Assembly (NCBI RefSeq): GCF_028858725.1
Contig: NC_084771.1
Coordinates: 12,180,915-12,244,914, forward strand
Direction of reading: 5' to 3'
DNA: 64,000 bases
Origin: Colius striatus
Lineage: Eukaryota; Chordata; Aves; Coliiformes; Coliidae
Below, piece after piece: positions 1 to 14,000 of this stretch (position 1 is its first letter; every line of letters starts with the position of its first letter). The translations under genes and the position numbers were made by a program. The notes beneath the pieces were generated by a model. The model ran no database searches and was not told the origin of the DNA. It saw only the letters and a program-made list of their open reading frames with translations.

Positions 1-3000
1 TGAACATGCCCTCTCTTTCTTTCATCTGTCCCCAATTAAAATCTTCTCTGAATGAAACATATGTCCTGACCAAAGAACAAAACATCAACTGAAAAATAAG
101 GATGAGGGTAACTTTTGTTTCTTCTCCCTCATTTGAAGTCTGGCCCACGGTTGCTTAATCCCAGCGATTGTTGTCAGCAGACAGCCCAACACTTCCAACC
201 CCAAAACCTGCTAAATATGAAGATGGTGGTAGGCTATTCTCCCTCTTCTCATTGCTCCCTCCAGGAATAGCTGTTAAAAATGACATTTTTAAAATTACCT
301 CAATTTGAATAATGGGTTTAGTTGTCTGCAGCTTAACCAAAGCCAGGTTGTACTCACAGCAGCTTTGCCTGTCCTGAGCTGTGGTGATTACCCATGGTGG
401 TGCCTCAAGAAGCCCTGCCCTGGGGCTGGCTGGTGGCTGTACCTGCTGGAAGTTTTGTGAGCCTTCAAACCTTGTCTCAGGTATGGTTTTGTCTTACAAA
501 TTGTGTGTGGGGCAGTGTTTTGTTTTGAGTTTGGACTCAATGAGTGAACATAGTTCCTTGGAAATGACACTGTAGGCTGAAACATGTTAGTTGATTTGTT
601 TCCCAAACCAGATGGGAGATGTGCAAGACTCAGCGTGCAGACAGAGGCTCTGACCCAGCAGACAGACCACCCTGACTTGCACTGGGGAGCCTACTTGTGG
701 GGTCAGCCCCTGAACTAGCACCTTCCTAAGCTATAGGGGCTTGCAGCCTTCCCCGCCAGAAGCAAGGCTGGTGAGATTTGCTCAGGAGTAGGGCCTTGTG
801 GCTGGGCAACCTGGCTTCCAGACCTGAGCTGGCTCATCTGCATCTGTAACACATTGCCCCTTACAGACAAGTCTGGGGAGGAGCATCCATGGAGTCATCT
901 GTGAGTGGCTTTGGGGACCTTTGAGGGCCTCAAAGACTGTCCTTTGTGGACAAGAGCCTGCTCCTTCAGCCTTGTGCTTGCTGAAGAGCAGCCACTCAGA
1001 GGCTGTGGCAGCTGGGAGGTGATAGGGCTCACAGCCAATGCTGAGGAGTCTCAAGGCATTCCACCTCAGAATGGCTCTCCTTTATTTAGTGACTTGTTAG
1101 TCAGCAACAGTTTCAGTCTGAGTGGTAAAGATGTTAATGTCAGGTGATGTGTGAGCAGTCAGTGTGAACAGTGTGGTTAGTACCTTTTTCTCCACAGAGA
1201 CTCTTGTGTCAGCCATTAGTGCCTTTCTTCTGGACAGCCCTATAAGGAGGTTCACCACTGGTGTGAAGCAGCCAGTGCTCTTCCCTTCCAAGGCCACAGG
1301 CTGACTGCAGTCATCTCCTGTGCTGAAGCCATGAGGACTCTGGATATGGAGGCTCAAATTCCAAGGTAAAGACATTTCAAAGATAAAAAAGCAAATCACA
1401 AGCAGCTCTTTGGAAAGACTGTTTAGCTTTGAAGATAATGAAGGGTGTCTGATACTCTTGCAGACAAATGATGCTAATCTGGCATTCCAAAAGCAGTGCC
1501 CATCATGTGACAAAGATGCAGATGTCTCTTGGATGTGTTTCCTCCCTGGGTCACAGGATGATTAGGAGAGCTTCATGCCAAGCCAAGAACTGCACTTGTC
1601 TTTGTCTCCATTTCAGATGAGGGCGGAAAAGGCATCAAAAGCTTTCTCCTGGGAAAAAAGAGTACAAAGAACCTCCCGAGCTTTGGGCAGGTGCAGCAAA
1701 GAACAGAGATGGATGGATGTACGTGCACAACTGCAAATGTGAACACACACATCCCAGAGTCCCCAGAGAGCAACAGGAGATGTCGTCATGCTTCAGTCTT
1801 CCCTTGAAAAGATAGGAATAGCTGAACAACTGGGGAGGAAACCCGTGGTGGGGAGATCAAATGCAGCTGTAGGAGTCACTGTGAAATGTGGGCTGCTCTA
1901 TTGGCAGTGGATTGCTGGGGATGCATGCACCAAAACATGCTCTCATTTTGTCGTCTTTAACTATGAAGTTATTGACTGTTCTGCCTCTCCCTCATTTTTC
2001 TTTAAGTCTCAGGTCTTCTGCTTGTTTGCTTCTACCCACACTGAAACTTGTGCTCTGAAGCTGTCAGAAGTCGACAAAATATCTGTGTGATGTGTCATTC
2101 CCTCTCAGCTTGGCAGGAATGCTGCAATCCCCTAACAACAGGGAGATGGAGAGTCTTCAGGTGAGTGATTTCAGATATACAGGAGACAGACAATCAATGC
2201 AGGAAGGCACATCTGCCGATTAAAGAACCACACCAGAAGATTTTTAATGAGCAGTCAAGTGCATGAGCTACACACTGAAAACTTCTGCTTAAAACTGTGC
2301 TAAATCTTGGTATCTGCAGAAAGCAGGAGAGTGTGTCAGCACATGGGCAGTGGCTCTGGCAGCACAGGGTGCTCCCTGATCCAAGCAGCCCTCCTTGTAC
2401 AGCCTGGCACAGCCTGTCCTGGCATGCTGCCTGCTTCCACTCCGTGATAACAGTTCAACTGCAAAAGCCTGGCCTCCTGTGCCACAGTTTTAAAGATTTG
2501 GGGAGTGCAATGTGAGTAAGTGTCTAGCAGTGCCACAAGTCCAGTAACTCTGATTGCTCTGGTGGAGGTAAAAGCAAGAGAATGATACAGACTGCTCACA
2601 GCAGCCAACGGGTAAAAAATTACTGTGGAAAACTGAGAGTGTGAAGCAATCCTTACCTCCCTCCTGAATGCTGCCTTATGTTCTGCTTCCCTCAAAAACA
2701 TTGGGTCTCTTAGCATATAAACACAGTTTCCTCAGCAGTTTCCTGGGACATCTGCTACTGTTTTGTCACCACCAACACTTAGAATCAGGGCATCACACAG
2801 AGGCAGGTTAAATCCACTGTTCTGAACTTTCCTGTGCTTGAATTGTAATTAGTTCAACAAACTGGATAAATTAATGTTTAATTAAAGTACAGTCTAATTA
2901 TCCAATATATGTTTTTAACAGGATCCAATTGTGGTGTTTTGTGTTATTCAAACTGGTGGTACACTAAAAACTACCTGCAGGCTGGTGCCTGTTAGACCAC

Positions 3001-5831
3001 TGCCTGGTTGTATGTGCAGTTTTACATTTGTGTGTGCTGCTGATGTTATTGTCTCCTCCTGCAGAGGAACGGGCATGTGCTGGTGATGGCTGCTCATCAA
3101 AGCCACTGAAGATTTTAATCAGGGACTTTTCCCTGACTGAAGGCTAGAACAACTCTATGGCTTTTTTGGGGATAGACTTCAGTGAAGCTCCTGCAGAGCC
3201 CACACTTCCCAAAGATCTGGTCAAAGCAACAGGTAAGTGCAAGTGCCCAGCAAATCTCAGCTGTGTGGAGATTCCTCCCCTATAGGCACCAATAGTTCAT
3301 GTCCCAACATGTCTTCTGAGGGGATGCACAGGTCGCAGTGACTCACCTGTGAAGCCATGGCAATGTTCAGTCCCCTCAGCTAAGCACTCTCCCTTCTTTA
3401 TGCAGCCCAGCCACAAGGCTGGCACACAGGTGGGCTCACCCTCACACAAGCATCTGATCTATCTTGCACCTTTCCAAGGTGTTACTGAAGAAAAAACATC
3501 CTCCTGCATCCTCTTACCAAGCTGTCCTACCGTGGTGTATGCAAAGTGGTGGGATGCATTACTGACTGCACAGCAAAGCAGGTGATGCAGCAAACCATGG
3601 TGAGCAAACAGTGGCTTTCCTTGGCCTGACCATTGTGATTGCCTGGTATGCTGTAATTAGTTGGCACTTCTGCTTTAAAACATAGATGAGACTGGAGCAG
3701 CAGCTCCAGTGACAGGCATGGTGGGGAAACACAGGACCAGCCAGGGGCATAGAGAGCCCTTTCAATAAGAGTAGAAAGTTTGGCTTGTTTCTCCTAGCAG
3801 CCAAAGATGGGTGAAGAAACCACTCCAGAAGATCAGGGAATGCTTGTTCTAACTTAGAAGGGATAGGAGATATTTAGGTTAGAGGAAAACATTGGTATTC
3901 AAAAAGGGACAAAAATAAACTAGGAATCAGAATCACGTTTCTAAAATGTGGAGTATTTCAGGTCTGGGGCTGCACTTTCTGGTGAGGCAGCAGTAACAGC
4001 AACTGAAAAGCTTACTGGGGGCTCAGCTCTTGCATTTATGCTGGAGTTTATGCTAGAGGGGTACAGCAGGGGGGCCCAGCTCAGCCCTTGGGTGCTGAGC
4101 CTAGCCTCCTGGCTGGCAGAGCTGGGCACCAAGCCAGCCATCTGCATGGCAGCACCTCCGACCTCCCCGGCGATGTGTGTTCCAGTGTGTGGGAGGAACA
4201 CACATCTTGAAGCAAGAGCACTATTTTTTGTGCTGTGGTCCTTCCAAGTCTTAGCAAAGCTATGAAAAATGCCCCAACATTGGAGGCAGGCCGGTGAGGC
4301 CATGCCAAGCCAGTGCATGTCCCACGCTAAGCCAGCACCAAGTCAGGGGATCGTGACGTCTGTGTGCTCTCAGCCCTGAGCCAGCCCCAAATTGCATGAA
4401 GCAGTTTCTCATTTGCATGCTCAGAACCATCCAGAAGCAGCTAGCGTGGCTAACCCAAGCCTCACTTGATGCAGTCACGTAAGTTAAGTTTTATTTACCC
4501 ACAACAGCATTTTTGTGGACACTGAGTGTTATTGGAACCAGGCTGGGTCTGCTCTGGAGAGGCACAGTGTTGAGATAATGTCCTGTTGGGCTGCCATTAG
4601 CTGATGTAGCTGAGAAAACACTGGTGAGCAGCTTTAAGGGCTGAGAGCCTGCTTTGTGCTTGCACTGTCTGATTGTGTTAATGCTTTCCTTTGTCACTGT
4701 GTTTCCAATGGTTCAGCCAGGAAATTCATGTTTTTGCTTCAGCAAAATAAAGTGTGGTGTTGGGCTTTTAATCTCTTTGATGGTAAAAGTGGGCTCAGAT
4801 GAACCTGGCAGGCAGCAAGGTTATTGTTTTCTCAGTGTGTTTCTAACTAAATTGGCAACATGGGCACAAACTTCTGGGCAGCTACCAGCCAAGGCCATTT
4901 TGAAAGTCCCAAAGGTTGGGACATATTTCCAGCTCAACGGTTAAGAGCTGGAACATCATAAGATAAAAGGCAAGGGCAATCCTCTCCCAGGCTTTATGCA
5001 TCAGGTGAGGACCTCTTGGTGGCACAGCAGCTCTCCCAGGCTCCCTGGGCTCTGAGGTCAGGCCCTGTGAGGGTGCAAAGGATGTGTGGGTACCTAGAGG
5101 CAGGATGGGAACCTGCATCTGTTGTCTCTGGCTTCTTCTCCTGTGTAAATTTTCTGTACCATTCCATGGAGAAAGCTGTATGCACCAGCTGGCTTCACAC
5201 ACTCTTTGCCTCTGTTTGCTGTTACTGGAGTTGCACTTGTGTGTCATGGCCATGCAGGGAGAGAGAGGTGCCTGGGGAGGAGAGGTCAACATATCCAAGG
5301 GAAGCTGGGAGGCTGCAATCTTTGTGAAGGTCAGGTTTTGCACAAGCAGGGAAGGTTTGCTGTGGGCTGCCACAGCAGTTGGCACCCAGGAGGATGGATG
5401 TGAAGCAGGTCTGAAGCAAGACAGGTCTGAGGATGGTTTGAGGGCAGCACATGCTCACACAGGGCACTCGGTGTCTTTGGTCTATCTGGCATATGCTCTA
5501 CTGCAACCTTTCTTCCCATGTGTGGGCAGATAAATAGCTCATCAGTGCTCTGAGCCTGACTCTGTGCCTGGGTGGTACGTTTACTCACGTTAGCCTTGAC
5601 ATATAGACCTTCCTCTCCCAAGAACATCATGCTTCTGTTTGGTATGCTTGCTTTCTCCACCACTGCATGAATTCCAATGAATGAACATTCTGCCACCCTT
5701 CATTTGGTTTTTAAAGATATCTAGATAGGTGAATTCTAGGTGTTCCCTGGTTTATAAAAAAATAAATCCCTGATAGTTATTACTTGTTTTTTTTTCTAAA
5801 TGTCTGGATCTGAGCAGAAATTTCTTTGCTG
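1..5831. other. Intergenic, nothing recognised
   Basis: Only short, unrelated open frames on both strands, with no CR1 or LTR copies seen. By human gene order, HTR2C would be expected further left. I found none of its coding sequence here. Confidence 0.6.
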
Positions 5832-6018
5832 ACAGGGTTGTCAGGCATTGGAAGGGGCTGCCCAGGGAGGTGCTGGAGTCACCATCCCTGGAGGGGTTTC
5901 AGAGACGGGTGGGTGTTGCACTGAGGGAAATGGGCTGGTGGTTGATGGGGCTGAGACAGAGGCTGCACTCCATGAGCTTAAAGGTCTCTTCCAGCTGAAA
6001 CAATTCTGTGATCCTGTA
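5832..6018 (+). mobile_element. CR1 LINE 3' fragment
   Basis: Divergent 5'-truncated CR1: GGCTGCCCAGGGAGGTGCTG near the left, then GGTCTCTTCCAGCTGAAACA and ATTCTGTGATCCTGT at the 3' end. Confidence 0.8.
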
Positions 6019-9000
6019 GATGAAAATGACTCCTGCAAGTCACTGGTGCTTCAGTGAGGTGGAACATCCAAGCACACCAAAGGTGTGACATCCCTTTAGC
6101 ACCTCCATTCACAGCTTCCCAGGCAAGGCAAGATGATCACTGATTGCAGATGATCACTGATGACTATGGCTCAAATCATTGCAGCTGCAGGAACGTGGGG
6201 AGACCTTTCACACTTTCCAGCAAAGGCAGGACAATGTGGCAGAATTCAATATCTCAGAGAGGGCAGAGGTACTGCACTGCTCTCCTCCTGCCTGGCTGCC
6301 ACCCTGCCTGCCAAGCCCCCATGCCCTGCACTTGGCTCTCCATGGCATGAGGCCTGCTTAAGTACTGAAGTTGTTTCCTGGGCAGAACCATTAGAAAAGA
6401 AACTGTCAAGTCCACATTTAGGGTTTTTTGTTTAGGTTTGAGGCTTTTTGGGTGTTTCTAAAATTTACCTGGTGGCATAACACTTGCTGAACTGGCACTT
6501 GCATTTCCTGAGCAGAGCAGTCTCCTGCTATATCTGGACAGGGATGTGGTACAGGAGATGAGCAGCCCATGGTGGCAGGGAGACAAACCCTCAGGTTTGG
6601 TGCAAATCTTGTGGTGGCCATCATTTCTCAGCTGGTTGTTTTATCTCTCTGTACTTAGGAAGAGGATCTTGACACAGGCGGTTTGCAGAGATGTTTCAGC
6701 TGTTCACACAGCTCAGCCACAATATGTTGCCTCAAATTGTTTTGTTAAGCACGCGCATCAGCTGTGCTTGTTTGCCTTGAAGCTATGAGAACCACAGACC
6801 CTCCTGAGACAATTCAGCTTCTACATAGATATAAAGAGCTTGACAGTGCTCTCAAATGTACCCTGTGCACATGCACTGAGCTGCAAACCTGCTGTGGCCC
6901 ATGAAGCTCTTTAGATTTTAGATGATGTCATTAGTTACTGCATTTCCAAAGCCTCAACATCTGGAAGCTGAAGCCAGAAGGACTTTATCACTTCTTTTCA
7001 AGATCTAGGTACTCCTTAGGGCTGCAGTTGCTCTGGGATGGATGCTGTGGTGGGATGCAGGAGCTGATGCTAGTGAGGCAAGGACATATAGTGAGGCCCA
7101 TTCCCAACTCAGCCAAGCTTCTGTTTTGAGCTGATGAGGTATTTCTGAGGCAGGAGCAGGGGGAGTAGGGGGCAAGGATAGGGTTTGGCTGCCACATGCC
7201 ATAGGGATGCAGCTCAGGGCAGTGCAGCAGCACTGGGCCATGGTCACAGTGCCACAAGGCACAGGGGCTGTTACCTGGCAGTCAGCCTGGTGCTGAATAG
7301 TGGAGTGAAGGTGTGACACTTCTCCATTTAGCAGTCCAAAAAAGAACAAAACTCATCTCCTGACAGTGAGAGAGCCATGTCCCCTGTTTCCATACACTAA
7401 GGGCTGAATTCTGGCAGAAGCAGTGCTGCACCTGCCTCCCTCCTCCTATGTCCAAGCACAGCTGCTGACACCCAGTGGCCATGGAATTTCTAGCTCCTGT
7501 ACAAGACAGAAAAACCAGCACAGATGCCTCAGCCGGTGAGATACAACTTCTGCCTTTTCATTTCCTCAAGTGAAAGAGGAGTAAAGAGCTCCTGGGAGAA
7601 GCCAGCCGTGCCTTTCAGCCCTTGGCAGGTTAGAGCTGCTGAAACACTTCAAAACCTTGTAATGAGAGGCCAGTCAGAAAGATGAGAAAATATAAGGATG
7701 GATATTGAGGAAACAGGAGGTAAACTGGTTTTCAGATGATTCCCTTATTGGCACATTGTAAACAGGCCTCAGTGAGAGAAGGAGGGTGATGTGGGGAGTT
7801 CAGAGACCTTGGCATTTGCTTTCCTTGTTTTGCTGCTTCCCGAAAGCAGTCGGAATGTGACAGATGCAAGCTGATTTTGCATTTCCCTGCAGCATGCACA
7901 GGATCCTGCTTTCATGTGTTTGACAAGTATTGACATTCTCTGGAGGGGAGAGGGGGGGAAGAAATCTGTAGGAAAGGTTGCTTTTTATTCTTCAACAACT
8001 GGCTCTAAGACTTTATCAGTCAAAGTCAGAATAAACTCAAGGGTATGCAAAGGAGTTCTCTTTGTATGTTTGGCAAAGACATGTCTCACCAGACATGTAG
8101 GGCTAGAACAGTAACAACACTGAGGAACCCAGACTTGAGCTGGGAACAATAAGAGCAGACTATGTCAAAGGAGGGATTTTGAAAGCACTCTACTGAAAGT
8201 ATTAATTATGGACTACTGAAAAAAAAGAATTAAGCCACTATAATGCAAATATTGTGCTAAAGAAATAGGAAATTAGAGTAAGTCTATAAACACAGGGGGG
8301 AAAAAAGCATGCCACTGAAATTCTAGCAAGGTTTGGGGTGTCAGGAAGGACTGGCCAGCTATTAGGATTCCATTTTGCACATGCTGCAGATGTGATGCTG
8401 TGGGAAAGGAGGTGGTGGATGTCCTGCAGAGGTGAGGCCTCTCTGGAAGAGTGAGTTTGGGGAGCAGGGAAGAAACCCAGCTTTCCTTACCTAAACACTC
8501 CTGTAAGGCTGCAGCATACAGATACCATAAGCAGGTGTACTTAATTTATCCCCCTGTTACTAGGCAGGTTTCTAGGCAAGCTTCAGCCTAACTTCTGTGG
8601 TTACTGAAATAGCTCTGATCTTTTTTGGGGTAAGTTCTAGATGCAGAGGTACAACATCTATTCCTTCACCACCTCTTACCTGCCTCCCATTCTCTTTAAC
8701 TCTTCTTCCCTTCTTACCTCTAATTTCATCCAAAAAGAGTAGAACTTCTAACCAAGCTTAAACCCATGCAGCAGTTTGGGGTTGCCATACCCTCTGTCCC
8801 ACTCCACGTGTCTGTGATAGCTGAAGTGGGTGAGATCACATCAGATGTGCCCAGGGCAGCAGGCTGGGCTCCAGCTGCCTGCCTTGCTTTTCCCCTGGGG
8901 GACGTTTACAGTGCACTTGTGTGTTTTTAGTAGATGTTTAAACTGTTGAAGAGGTTGGCAGAGCATCAGAGACCTACCAAGAGTTATTCCAGTAATGGCA

Positions 9001-10537
9001 AATCTCAATGGGACTCTCTCCAATAGTTTTCTCTGGGGCTTTTTCTGGCTTTAACCAGCATTTTTAGTGCAGTAACTCTGGTACTGGTGGCAGTTCTGAA
9101 AACTTACAACCCAAATGTTTCTCAGTTCTGGATGTGCCCAAGCCCTCTGCTTACTGAAAGTACCTGAAAACTCTAGAACAAGCTTGGCTGAGAATATCTG
9201 CTCCTCCTGGTCTTGCAGAGCAGGAGATCCAGGCTTGCTCCTCCCAGAGATTGCCCTGTCCTGCTGGCCCATCGCTCTGCAGGGAGGCACACACAGCACA
9301 GCCTCTTGAGCAAGTTAGCGCCAAATATTTGTGTTGTGACAGCTTAGGGGCAGCTGTAGTGTGGGGCTGTGCCCCTTGTCATTGCAAAAATCCTGCTGGG
9401 ACCCTGCAGCTGGTGGGAGGGCACCAAGCACAGAGCTGCTCTGCAACACAGAGGAGGAAATGCCATCCTGAGCCTCCTGCATCTGGCCTGTTGCATTCAA
9501 AACTCCCCTGGACAAGTTCCTGTGTGACCTAGTCTAGGTGGTCCTGCTCTGGTAGAGGAGTTGGACTGGATGATCTCTCAAGGTCCCTTCCAAGCCTTAA
9601 GATTCTGTGATTCCCCTGAATTTCTCTGCTGAGCATGTTTTGGAGATGTCTGCAGGGCAGGTAACCATGAGCTGGGGCTGGAGGCTGCATCTAGGTCAAG
9701 CCAGCTTTATTCTTGCTTCCTTCCCTCTCTCATGGTTCCTTTTACTTTCTCTGTTAGACCAGTCAGTGCCTTGCAAGTCCAGCTCCCTTCTCCATTTCTA
9801 AAGTGCTGCATTCATCAAGGTAAAACACAGTATTTCACTGCTTGCTGTATGCTCACAGCTATTGTGAAATAGAAAGCCAGCCCATGCTGTCTCTCCAGAG
9901 CCTCAGGAGACATTAGAGACAGAGGTTGTGTCTCATCATCATCCTAACAGCCAGGAGACTTAATTTCTGCTTCAGTCTGTGCATAGAACCCTTTTTCATT
10001 TCTGGTGCTTTCCTCCTTTGGTTGCTCCCCAAATAATATTGGGTTATTGCCCATTTAGCAGTGGAAGCAGCTGATAGTGATTGAATAATTTTGCAGTTGG
10101 ATGTGTAAGACAGTACTTTTGCTGTGCTGTTTTGGGCTTGATTGGATTAGCATGCCTCTTTACATAGCTGATTGACATAAACTTGATTTTCTCTCTGAGC
10201 TTCCACTGTTGACTAGAAATTCCCATTTTGAGCAAATGCCCCTGCAAGAAAATATGTTTCCTGGGTTATTCAGATGTAATGCAAGCACACTAAACCTCTG
10301 GATCTAGGTTGGGTAGTTCTGAAGCATCTGCCCCTTGCAGCAGTTGTGATCCAGTCTCTTTACAGCAAGTTTCTCTAAAAGTCTCCCCTTCAGCTTTGCA
10401 ACAGAATGGGCACATCAGTTAATGACATAAAGAGCTCAAGAAGTTCATGTTTGGTATTTGGATGCTCTCAGTGGGCTATTTAGTGACTAGAAACATGGTG
10501 AAAGCAAGGTGTGATACAGTGGCTAGATTGTAGCTAG
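6019..10537. other. Intergenic, one CR1 copy
   Basis: Apart from the CR1 fragment at 9496-9612, I recognise nothing. Open frames are short and without family features. Confidence 0.55.
9496..9612 (+). mobile_element. CR1 LINE 3' end
   Basis: Short 5'-truncated copy with CCTGTGTGACCTAGTCTAGG, GTTGGACTGGATGATCTCTC and ATTCTGTGATTC. Confidence 0.92.
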
Positions 10538-10656
10538 CACCTGGATGAGTTCCTGTGTGACCTACTCTAGGTGGTTCTGGTCTGGCAGGGGAGTTGGACT
10601 GGATGAGCTTTCGAGGTCCCTTCCAACCCTTAAGTCTGTGATTCTGAGATTCTGTG
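10538..10656 (+). mobile_element. CR1 LINE 3' end
   Basis: 5'-truncated copy with TTGGACTGGATGAGCTTTCG and GATTCTGAGATTCTGTGG. It lies just past the IL13RA2 poly(A) signal, in opposite orientation to the gene. Confidence 0.92.
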
Positions 10657-10696
10657 GTTAAAAAAAACCCACAAACCCACAGAGCACTGTGTTACC

Positions 10697-10702
10697 TTTA
10701 TT
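10697..10702 (-). promoter_or_regulatory. IL13RA2: Poly(A) signal (AATAAA) of IL13RA2
   Basis: The minus strand reads AATAAA here, followed by a G/T-rich stretch (GTGGGTTTGTGGG) about 25-35 nt on. It is the first such hexamer after the predicted stop and gives a 3' UTR of roughly 280 nt. A CR1 copy begins just beyond. Confidence 0.65.
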
Positions 10703-10966
10703 CATGGCAGTCTCCACTGCCTTCTGTTTCTCCCCTGTCCTGTTAACAGAAGCAGCTTGCTCCAGAGTCACTTTAATACTCCTCCATGGTTTCCTCTGGC
10801 CTGCTGAGGGAATCCACGTTGAATTGCAACAACCAGCCTCGCAAGTGGCAGCAGGTAAGAAAGACCCATGTGGGCTACAGAAAGCTCAGGGCTTCAGAGC
10901 TGTCCTTGGGATGATGTTCTAAGAGTGGTCCATCAAACACAAGCAGCACAGCAGTCACAAGCAGAG

Positions 10967-11009
10967 TCAGCAACCCACTGCTGCAGGCGACGACTTTTCT
11001 GCTGGGGAT
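10967..11009 (-). CDS. IL13RA2: IL13RA2 exon 10: cytoplasmic tail and stop
   Basis: Acceptor CCATTTCAG precedes 11009. Joined in phase 2, it encodes [14 protein letters not shown] and then TGA at 10969-10967. The sequence is not similar to the human tail (…PEFFCDT), but the tail length matches closely (18 against about 17 residues) and a canonical poly(A) signal follows about 265 nt downstream. The other two frames are also open for a while, so a different junction is possible. Confidence 0.68.
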
Positions 11010-14000
11010 CTGAAATGGGCACAGACAGTTACCCCAGAGGCAGCTGGGGACATGCTACAGCATCCCAGTCACATCCCAGTGCAGGAAGCATGTGCTTTCC
11101 ACCATTTTCTTGCTACCATCTGCACTTTGTTTCAATTCCATGATCCAAACCATTGGGAAAGTGGATACAAGACAAAGATGAAGGAGCGTGTGTCTCAGAC
11201 TCCATGCAATTAGCTCCCAAGGAGGTGTTAGTTCATCTCTGAGTACAGCATGAAGATATGACCTACTCCAGGTGGTGCTGCTCTGGCAGGGGGTTGGACT
11301 AGATGATCTTTCAAGATCCCTTCCAACCCTTAAGATTCTGTGATTTCTGTAGTGAGTTCCCCTCATCAGTGATGACTCGAAGGGCAGAGTAGAAAAGCTA
11401 CCGACTTGTTTACACCATGTGGCCATAAGGAAAAGATATTAGTTACCACTACCAGGGGATCAATTATCTCAAAATGATCCTTCAGACCTGAAGAAAATGG
11501 CATCATTACCAATAATCTGGATGTGGGCAAATTGATCCACAGCATCTGCTTTCCCCACATGCCAACATTGACGTGAATGCAGACAACTGGGTCGGCAGCA
11601 CAAAGAGAATGAGGCCTTAGCCCATAAAGATTGCACTTCTTTAACACAGTCAGTACAAGTCTGTGCTGCCTGAGTGGTTTGGGGCAAGATAATAGCATTA
11701 CTTATGCTGCTGTGCATGCAAGTAACTTTGCTGCATTTAACAGAAGCAGTCTGGGCTCATATGAGCAGGATTTGGATTTCTGCTGTGAGTTTACAGGTCA
11801 TTGTGAGGCACTTCATATCAGAAACAGCCCCATTTACGTAGTTGTTTCCTGAAAATAAGCTGATGTTTGGTGTCCAATCTTACAGCATCTACTAATGCTT
11901 GTCTCTTAGTATTTAGTATGTTGTTTCATTTGTAACTGTGGTGTCAGACACCCACATAAAAGCACATTGCTTGGACAGGCTGCCTTGCTGCTTACCTTTT
12001 CTTGTACTGGCCAATCAATGTGAGTATTATGAGGCTACTTGACAAACTCAGAAGGACTGGAATGAGGATAAATAGCTGGTTGTCCTCCTTCCTAGACACT
12101 GCAAAGAGAAATGACAGCAAATAAGAAAATGCTAGCTTTCAGAGCGAGTCACACTATCTCTTACAAAGCCTGGACTCAGATACAAACTCGGGGTGTCCAG
12201 GTTTATTAGCCTACATATCTAGGTGCCCTGCTGATAGACCTTGAGTACCATATGCCCTCTCCCAAAGCAATCACCAGAAAGCCTTTGAGTACCGTGTGCC
12301 CTCTCTTGCTAAGCAATCATCCCTCCATCACAACTCTCCCCTTACAGCCAGACAGCCTTTATCAAAGAGGTGAAAGAAACGCTGGTTCCTTTGGTTCCTT
12401 ACCAGAGAAACACTCCTTTGTCCATTCACTCCAAAAGCCATGGTCAGCACAGAAAATATTTGTTTTCCCCCTGACACGAACACATGAAACATGGCTTTGA
12501 TTTGCTCTGGAAATTGTTAAAGTGGTCTCCATTTGGGTTGGCACAGACTGAGAAACAAAACAGAACAAATGTCAGAGAGATTTCTGGCATGGCCTGGTGT
12601 TTCTGAACGTACTCTCCAGGTTCTGAAGACCCTTGGATTATGTTTTGGCAGTTTTAAATGGCTTCATAACAGTTTTGGGCCAGTTAATGCCAATAAGATG
12701 ATTATGGAGATGAATCTACTGAAGATACATACATTCTGGGAGTCCAGCATGTGTGTTGCCATTTACACCTCTTAGTTTAAGGAATCTTACATTAAATTAG
12801 CCAAGAAGACTCATGTGTAGAATATGGCAATTAAAAGAAAAATGTCCTTCAGATGTCCCCTGTGATTAATTAGTCCTTGCCAATTTTTTGGGGCTATCCA
12901 AACTGCACACCTGGCTAATGCACAGGGATAAAAGCACCGTGCGTGACAATTGTGTTGCATAGCAGGCCGCTTCCTCGGGGAGATGAGCACTAGGGTTCCA
13001 TTGGATCAATGCTCATAGCCATGTCCAGGAAAACAAGCCACAACAGCCTTGAAATTTCCTTGCTGACAGCTTTCTGAAATAACAGGCAGGAGGCCTGAAG
13101 GAGCGATTGCTCAGAGAGGCGCCGGGATGGGTTTGTGCTGGAGCGAGCGGGGTGTTAAACAGGAACACGTGTGCAGGGCAGAGCGGCTGCTCTGTTCCTG
13201 TCTCTGCACAGCCCGTGCACGGGGAAGCAACACATAGGATCCCAATCTTCCCACCCTTTCCACCTCCCTCCCACCCTGCTGTGTCTTGTCCCTACCACCC
13301 AGGCAGCCTCGGCCTCCTCCTGATGGTCTGTCAGCTGAACCTCATACTCCAGGCACTGGGCCGGCGTCTCGCCGCCCGGCGGGCTCCATGCCACGTGAAG
13401 ATCCTTGGATGCAGACATAGAAACCACCAGCTGCTTCGGGGGTGAGGGCTTTGCTGGAGGGGGAGACAAAAGAGAAAGGTCAAGAGGTGCAATCAAACAG
13501 CCCCTGGTGGGAAGGGCTTCAGTTAATCACGGCCAAACTTTGCCCCTTTGCCCCGCTGATGGGATTTCTGAGCTCCCACCACTCTCAGCCATGATGCTGT
13601 AGGAGCAGCTCATCACTGAGACTAAAGGAGAGGTTGTTTAACTTGACAGGTGGGCTGGGCTTGGTCCTTGCTCTGGGCTGTGATGCAAAGGTGTTGAAAG
13701 GCTGGGGTGTGAGGGTTGTGCTGGCACATTCTCCCAGTAGCGTGGCCAGCCAGCCCTGCCTGTGCTGCCAGTGCAGCCCCAAGCCCTGCAGTGGTGTTGG
13801 CCTGACGCTCTGTACATCCCAGGAGGGGCTCTGGTTGATGTCAGATGCACAATGCCACACGTGAAGCACATGGCAGCACTAAATGAATGCAGAAATCCTG
13901 CTTATTAGACCAGTGGCTCAACTTCAGGACTAGCAATTTATCCCCCCAACATTTACATGTGGGTAAATGCATCAGCATGGTAAGGGCCTATAATAAAGAG

